From assembly GCA_947039055.1 (NCBI GenBank), contig CAMQYB010000049.1:1-10491 (forward strand): DNA of 10,491 nucleotides, written 5' to 3'. Of the stretch, positions 7,626 through 10,491 are shown in pieces; position 1 is the stretch's first letter, and every line of letters begins with the position of its first letter. The notes under the pieces are model-generated. The model was not told the DNA's origin. It made no database searches and saw only the letters and a program-made list of their open reading frames with translations. Position numbers and translations under genes: made by a program. The stretch is from an uncultured Deferribacteraceae bacterium (GTDB taxonomy: Bacteria > Chrysiogenota > Deferribacteres > Deferribacterales > Mucispirillaceae).

Positions 7626-7654
7626 TTTACTAGCTACATTACAGCAGATATATT
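7626..7654 (+). promoter_or_regulatory. Possible internal promoter for the 254-aa ankyrin gene
   Basis: TTTACT (7626-7631, four of six matches to TTGACA), a 17-bp spacer and TATATT (7649-7654, five of six matches to TATAAT). Transcription would begin near 7661, about 22 nt before the ATG at 7683. The -10 lies inside the loop of the hairpin at 7641-7662, so the two readings overlap. Chance matches are common in such AT-rich DNA. Confidence 0.3.
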
Positions 7655-7670
7655 AATGCTGTTTATTTTT
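7641..7670 (+). terminator. Hairpin with T-rich tail between two ankyrin genes
   Basis: ACAGCA (7641-7646) and TGCTGT (7657-7662) form a perfect 6-bp stem around a 10-nt loop, followed by TTATTTTT (7663-7670). This has the layout of an intrinsic terminator but with a short stem and large loop, so it may be partial or an attenuator. The tail runs straight into the AGGAG ribosome site (7671-7675) of the next gene. Confidence 0.35.
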
Positions 7671-7682
7671 AGGAGATAACAA

Positions 7683-8447
7683 ATGTTCAAGTATTTCATA
7701 TTTATTCTAATATCAATTTTCATCATATTACCTATTACAAATCATACAGTAATTAATGCTACTGCAAACGATAAAACAGGTAATGATACCCATTTAACTA
7801 ATAACTCAGAAGATATTGATAAGGTTGATAAATATGGTGCAACAAAACTTATTCATGCAGTAAATAAAAAAGATATTGAACTTGCTAAAAAGTTGATTAA
7901 GCAGGGTGCAGATGTTAACTTTATGCCTGGAGAAAACTTTCATACTCATATAGGTTTTCCATTAATGATCGCAGCAGGCAAAGGAGATGTTGAGATGGTG
8001 GAATTACTGCTCAAAAACGGTGCTGACGCTAACCTTAAAGATAACTGGAATATGACTGCTCTATTTGGTGTCGTGCTTAGTAGATCTCTTGATAATGAAA
8101 CAAATAAATTTAAAGTTATACAGATACTTATCGACGCAGGGACTGATCTTGAAGTGGTGGCTATTGACAACGGTAATGTCTTAGAGATATCGCAGTATGA
8201 TGAAACAATATTTAAACTGTTAGTTGAAAATGGTGCTGATGTGAATGCCCAAAGTTTGTACGGCTACACTTATCTTGCAAAGGCAGTTGAGAGTAACGAT
8301 ATTGAAGGAGTTAAATATCTGCTTAAAAACGGTGCAGATTATAAGATAAAAAATCGTAAAGATGGTAAAACAGCACTCATGATCGCAAATAAGAAAGGAT
8401 ATAATGATATCGTAACTGTACTAAAAAAAGCTGGTGCTCAAAATTAA
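7683..8447 (+). CDS. Secreted ankyrin-repeat protein, about 6 repeats, not lipidated
   Basis: Predicted exported protein of 254 aa. MFKYFIFILISIFIIL is a signal peptide start like that of the preceding lipoprotein, but there is no lipobox Cys. A likely signal peptidase I site is A-T-A before N29. An Asn/Asp/Thr-rich linker leads to about residue 48. Six ankyrin units follow; the third carries an insertion (SRSLDNETNKFKV) between its helices, and the fourth is short. The last two units resemble the last two of the upstream 705-aa protein, including the ending LKKAGAQN against LMDAGAKE, so the C-terminal ends look paralogous. AGGAG (7671-7675) is 7 nt before the ATG. A soluble periplasmic or secreted protein-binding role is inferred; the partner is unknown. 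Confidence 0.88.
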   Translation: MFKYFIFILISIFIILPITNHTVINATANDKTGNDTHLTNNSEDIDKVDKYGATKLIHAVNKKDIELAKKLIKQGADVNFMPGENFHTHIGFPLMIAAGKGDVEMVELLLKNGADANLKDNWNMTALFGVVLSRSLDNETNKFKVIQILIDAGTDLEVVAIDNGNVLEISQYDETIFKLLVENGADVNAQSLYGYTYLAKAVESNDIEGVKYLLKNGADYKIKNRKDGKTALMIANKKGYNDIVTVLKKAGAQN

Positions 8448-8482
8448 AAGTTTAGGAGACTAGACGTTAAAATTTTAAACTT
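8448..8482 (-). terminator. Weak inverted repeat, possible leftward terminator
   Basis: AAGTTTA (8448-8454) and TAAACTT (8476-8482) pair over 7 bp, with two further G-T pairs possible, around a loop of about 21 nt. Read leftward it is followed by TTAATTTT (8447-8440), so it could stop transcripts from 8781 before they run antisense into the gene ending at 8447. The stem is AT-rich and the loop large. Confidence 0.22.
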
Positions 8483-8532
8483 GAAAAAGATATAGACGCA
8501 CACTTTTATTTTATATAAATATAACCCTACTC

Positions 8533-8615
8533 TTTCAATCAATCATCCTACTTTTAACTATTGTAATTTTTCAACTATTACAATTTTCAACTATTACAAT
8601 TTTCAATTATTGCAT
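8533..8615. repeat. Tandem 16-bp repeat, left block
   Basis: TTTTCAACTATTACAA occurs twice head to tail without change (8568-8583, 8584-8599). A third copy has three differences (TTTTCAATTATTGCAT, 8600-8615). More diverged copies precede them (8533-8551 and 8552-8567). Confidence 0.8.
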
Positions 8616-8653
8616 TTTACTAATTAAATAGAACTTATAAACTCTATTATAGA

Positions 8654-8696
8654 TTAAACACTTTGTTTTAAACTTTTTTAACTTGTTAAACTTTTT
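8654..8696 (+). terminator. AT-rich hairpins with T runs, possible rightward terminator
   Basis: TTAAAC (8654-8659) pairs with GTTTTAA (8665-8671) with one bulge around a 5-nt loop, and six T residues follow (8674-8679). Immediately after, TTTAA-CTTG-TTAAA (8677-8690) forms a second small hairpin, followed by five T residues (8692-8696). The segment also contains a near-exact direct repeat (8668-8681 and 8686-8698). Stem stability is low, and it is over 200 bp past the stop of the rightward genes. Confidence 0.28.
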
Positions 8697-8773
8697 AATT
8701 ATTCTACTTTTCAATCATCGCAACAACTCAATTATTCTACTTTTCAACTATTACAATTATTCAATTATTACAT
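8692..8773. repeat. Tandem 16-17 bp repeat, right block
   Basis: Five consecutive units of the same family as 8533-8615: 8692-8707, 8708-8723, 8724-8740, 8741-8756 and 8757-8773. The unit at 8741-8756 is identical to the two perfect copies in the left block. Units end in TAC, CAA or CAT, and two have a 1-bp insertion. The block stops just short of the TAA of the leftward gene. Confidence 0.75.
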
Positions 8774-8780
8774 TTTAAAA

Positions 8781-9614
8781 TTACTTTACATTTTTCAAAC
8801 TTTCAAGATATTTAACAACCTTTTTTTGTCTATTCTTTTTAGCTACGTCTAAAGCGATTTGACCTGTATAAATATTTTTATAATTCACGGATGCACCGTT
8901 ATCAATAAACAGTTTAACTAACTCTAAATTACCTTTTCCTACTGCCCATATTAATACGGTGTTTCCCGTTTCATCTGTAGCATTAATATCTACACCTGAC
9001 TTGATTAAATATCTACCTATATCAAAATTATCACTCCATAAAGCAAGTGTTAAAACTCCGTTATTAGAAATATTCTTAGCGTTTATATCTGCACCACTAT
9101 CTATTAAAAATCTTACAACTTCTAAATGTCCATCATCTGTTGATGCCCTTATCAATGCTGTACTATATTTAAAATCTTTGAGATTTACATCTGCACCCAT
9201 ATCAATAAGATAGCTAACAACATCAAGATGTCCAGAGTGTGATGCATACATTAAAGCTGTATCGCCATACTCGATAACTCCTTCAACAACAGGTATATCA
9301 TCAAGCTCTACCTGTTGATTAATCTTCGCACCATGCTCTATTAAATACTTTACAATTTCTAACTGTCCATATTTTGAAGCTATTTGCAACGCTGTATATC
9401 CACCCTTTTCACTTTCATTTATGTCAACACCATCTGCTATACATTGTTCAATACCTGCTAAATCGCCATTTTGAGCGTACCCTAATATATCAGTACATTT
9501 AACATCATACCTTTTCATATTAATAGTATCCTCTGCTTTAATATTAATATTATAACTACCTAATATTATTGAACATAATAGCATTTGTAACATAACAAAC
9601 CTTAAACTTTTCAT
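8781..9614 (-). CDS. Secreted ankyrin-repeat protein, about 7 repeats, not lipidated
   Basis: Predicted exported protein of 277 aa. The signal peptide (MKSLRFVMLQMLLCSIILGS) probably ends at I-K-A before E28; the Cys at 14 is in the hydrophobic core and lacks a lipobox. Seven ankyrin units start near residue 37. The first contains the only two Cys residues of the mature chain (Cys40 and Cys58), which could form a disulfide in an oxidising compartment. The second unit is followed by a long acidic loop (VELDDIPVVEGVIEY). It ends KYLESLKNVK, a cap shared with the leftward lipoproteins around 3507-5275. AAGGA lies 5 nt before the ATG. It begins 24 bp after the gene at 9639-10466, so the two are likely co-transcribed. 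Binding partner unknown. Confidence 0.9.
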   Translation of the reverse strand: MKSLRFVMLQMLLCSIILGSYNINIKAEDTINMKRYDVKCTDILGYAQNGDLAGIEQCIADGVDINESEKGGYTALQIASKYGQLEIVKYLIEHGAKINQQVELDDIPVVEGVIEYGDTALMYASHSGHLDVVSYLIDMGADVNLKDFKYSTALIRASTDDGHLEVVRFLIDSGADINAKNISNNGVLTLALWSDNFDIGRYLIKSGVDINATDETGNTVLIWAVGKGNLELVKLFIDNGASVNYKNIYTGQIALDVAKKNRQKKVVKYLESLKNVK

Positions 9615-9638
9615 ATGTATCCTTTTGATATTTATTAT

Positions 9639-10466
9639 TTAATTACTAGCTTCTTTTAAGATTTTGATAATATTTTTATACCTCTCATTTGTGGCGATAA
9701 ATAGAGCTGTCATACCTTGCTCATTCGCATAATTTACATCTGCACCGTTATTCAGAAGCAACTTAATAATTTCAATATTTCCTTCTTGAGTGGCTAGAAG
9801 TAAAGCGTTATCCATTCCCTCGCCTTCATAACTCGTATGATTAACATTTGCACCATTTTCAATTAATAGTTTTGCTAATTTTAGATCGTTACTTATCGCT
9901 GTAAACATCAATAAACTATATCCATTTAAATCTTCAGAATTAACATCAGCACCGTTTTCAATCAACACTTTTATATTCTCAAAAACAAAATCTCCATCAT
10001 CAGAGTAATACCTGCTTACTGCCATTGCTAAAATATTATAACCCTCTGCATAAACATTAACATCTGCTCCTGCATCAATTAATAATTTTACAACCTCGTA
10101 ATTGCCTTTAGTTATAACTGCCCAAAATAATGGAGTGTAGTTTCCACCCTCATCATCTATATCTATAAAGCCTTCAACATCAGCTCCATTATCAAGAAGT
10201 AGTTTTACGATATTTTCATTATTGCCAACCTCAACAGCGATCGTAAGAGAAGTCTTGCCATTGTTATTCTTAGTATCAATATCAATTCCACTTTCAATAA
10301 TTTCTTGTACACTATTTATATCTTTATTTTGAACAGCTTTAAATATATTTGTATTTTTAACAGCATGGTTATTATTACTATTGTCTGCATAAACAGTTTT
10401 ATTATAACTAGTTAAAGGAACTATTAAAAGTAAGACAAATAATAAAATTAACTTTAAGTTTTTCAT
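9639..10466 (-). CDS. Secreted ankyrin-repeat protein, about 7 repeats, not lipidated
   Basis: Predicted exported protein of 275 aa. MKNLKLILLFVLLLIVPLTS is a clear signal peptide with a likely signal peptidase I site V-Y-A before D28; no Cys is available for lipidation. A short Asn-rich stretch leads to about seven ankyrin units from near residue 40, with canonical GADVN turns. Insertions lie in the third (acidic FIDIDDEGGNY) and fourth (YYSDDGDFVFEN) units. The C-terminus (KILKEASN) lacks the KYLESLK cap of its operon partner. AGGA lies 5 nt before the ATG at 10466. The promoter is beyond the window or within its last 25 bases, where I see no convincing one. A soluble periplasmic or secreted protein-binding role is inferred. 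Confidence 0.9.
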   Translation of the reverse strand: MKNLKLILLFVLLLIVPLTSYNKTVYADNSNNNHAVKNTNIFKAVQNKDINSVQEIIESGIDIDTKNNNGKTSLTIAVEVGNNENIVKLLLDNGADVEGFIDIDDEGGNYTPLFWAVITKGNYEVVKLLIDAGADVNVYAEGYNILAMAVSRYYSDDGDFVFENIKVLIENGADVNSEDLNGYSLLMFTAISNDLKLAKLLIENGANVNHTSYEGEGMDNALLLATQEGNIEIIKLLLNNGADVNYANEQGMTALFIATNERYKNIIKILKEASN

Positions 10467-10491
10467 GATTATCCTGTTAATAATTTAATAA

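Larger units (their letters stand above)
8448..8780. other. Non-coding convergent intergenic region
   Basis: This 333-bp spacer lies between the ends of two convergent ankyrin genes. Stops are dense on both strands and I see no gene or RNA. It holds two blocks of a degenerate 16-17 bp repeat (8533-8615 and 8692-8773), hairpin-forming AT-rich sequence between them, and a 12-bp palindrome TTAAAATTTTAA (8467-8478). Confidence 0.7.

Noticed and set aside
8533..8773. CRISPR array
   Set aside because: Units are directly adjacent, 16-17 bp and degenerate, with no unique spacers of constant length and no cas genes.
159..10466. Eukaryotic or viral origin because of the many ankyrin repeats
   Set aside because: Lipoboxes, Shine-Dalgarno sequences at nearly every gene, operon spacing and promoter-like boxes are bacterial. 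The long arrays of similar genes recall poxvirus ankyrin families, but those lack bacterial lipoprotein signals.
159..10466. Alternative genetic code (TGA read as Trp)
   Set aside because: The Trp codons I checked are TGG and no in-frame TGA is needed to keep any gene open; no TGA stop is used either, but nine genes are too few to conclude anything.

Overview
The window is an AT-rich (about 30% GC on the lines I counted) bacterial stretch made almost entirely of exported ankyrin-repeat genes. Eight full-length ankyrin genes, the 5' end of a further lipoprotein gene and one small unrelated gene fill about 95% of it. Type II lipoprotein signal peptides and good Shine-Dalgarno sequences point to a bacterium, most likely one with an outer membrane. 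Trp is encoded by TGG and all stops seen are TAA or TAG. Low GC with families of ankyrin lipoproteins would suit a host-associated lineage such as Brachyspira or a deferribacterial relative, but nothing here fixes the taxon and no housekeeping gene is present.

Layout. (1) Positions 1-5275: a leftward run of six closely spaced genes (gaps 18-70 bp). In transcription order they are four-part: ankyrin lipoproteins at 5275-4340 and 4289-3507, a small non-ankyrin protein without a signal peptide at 3465-3019, ankyrin lipoproteins at 3000-1753 and 1682-159, and a lipoprotein truncated by the window edge at 116-1. (2) Positions 5276-5495: a divergent control region with a consensus -10 box facing each way. 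(3) Positions 5496-8447: two rightward ankyrin genes, a 705-aa lipoprotein with about 20 repeats and a 254-aa secreted protein, separated by a hairpin with a T-rich tail that overlaps a possible promoter. (4) Positions 8448-8780: a non-coding convergent spacer with two blocks of a degenerate 16-17 bp tandem repeat and weak terminator-like hairpins. (5) Positions 8781-10466: two leftward, non-lipidated secreted ankyrin proteins 24 bp apart.

The ankyrin proteins are paralogues at several depths. The 1753-3000 and 159-1682 products match repeat for repeat over their first five units. Three leftward lipoproteins carry a shortened ankyrin unit with an invariant Trp (four copies in all). Five leftward genes share a C-terminal cap close to KYLESLK. 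Most lipoproteins have a Cys-Lys-Lys-Lys start to the mature chain and an Asn/Asp-rich linker. This looks like an expanding array of lipid-anchored and soluble cell-envelope binding proteins. Their ligand cannot be read from sequence. A surface or periplasmic scaffold family and a poly-immunity locus, as known for ankyrin immunity proteins of polymorphic toxin systems, are the two hypotheses I consider most useful. No toxin, secretion gene, transposase, RNA gene or CRISPR array was seen.
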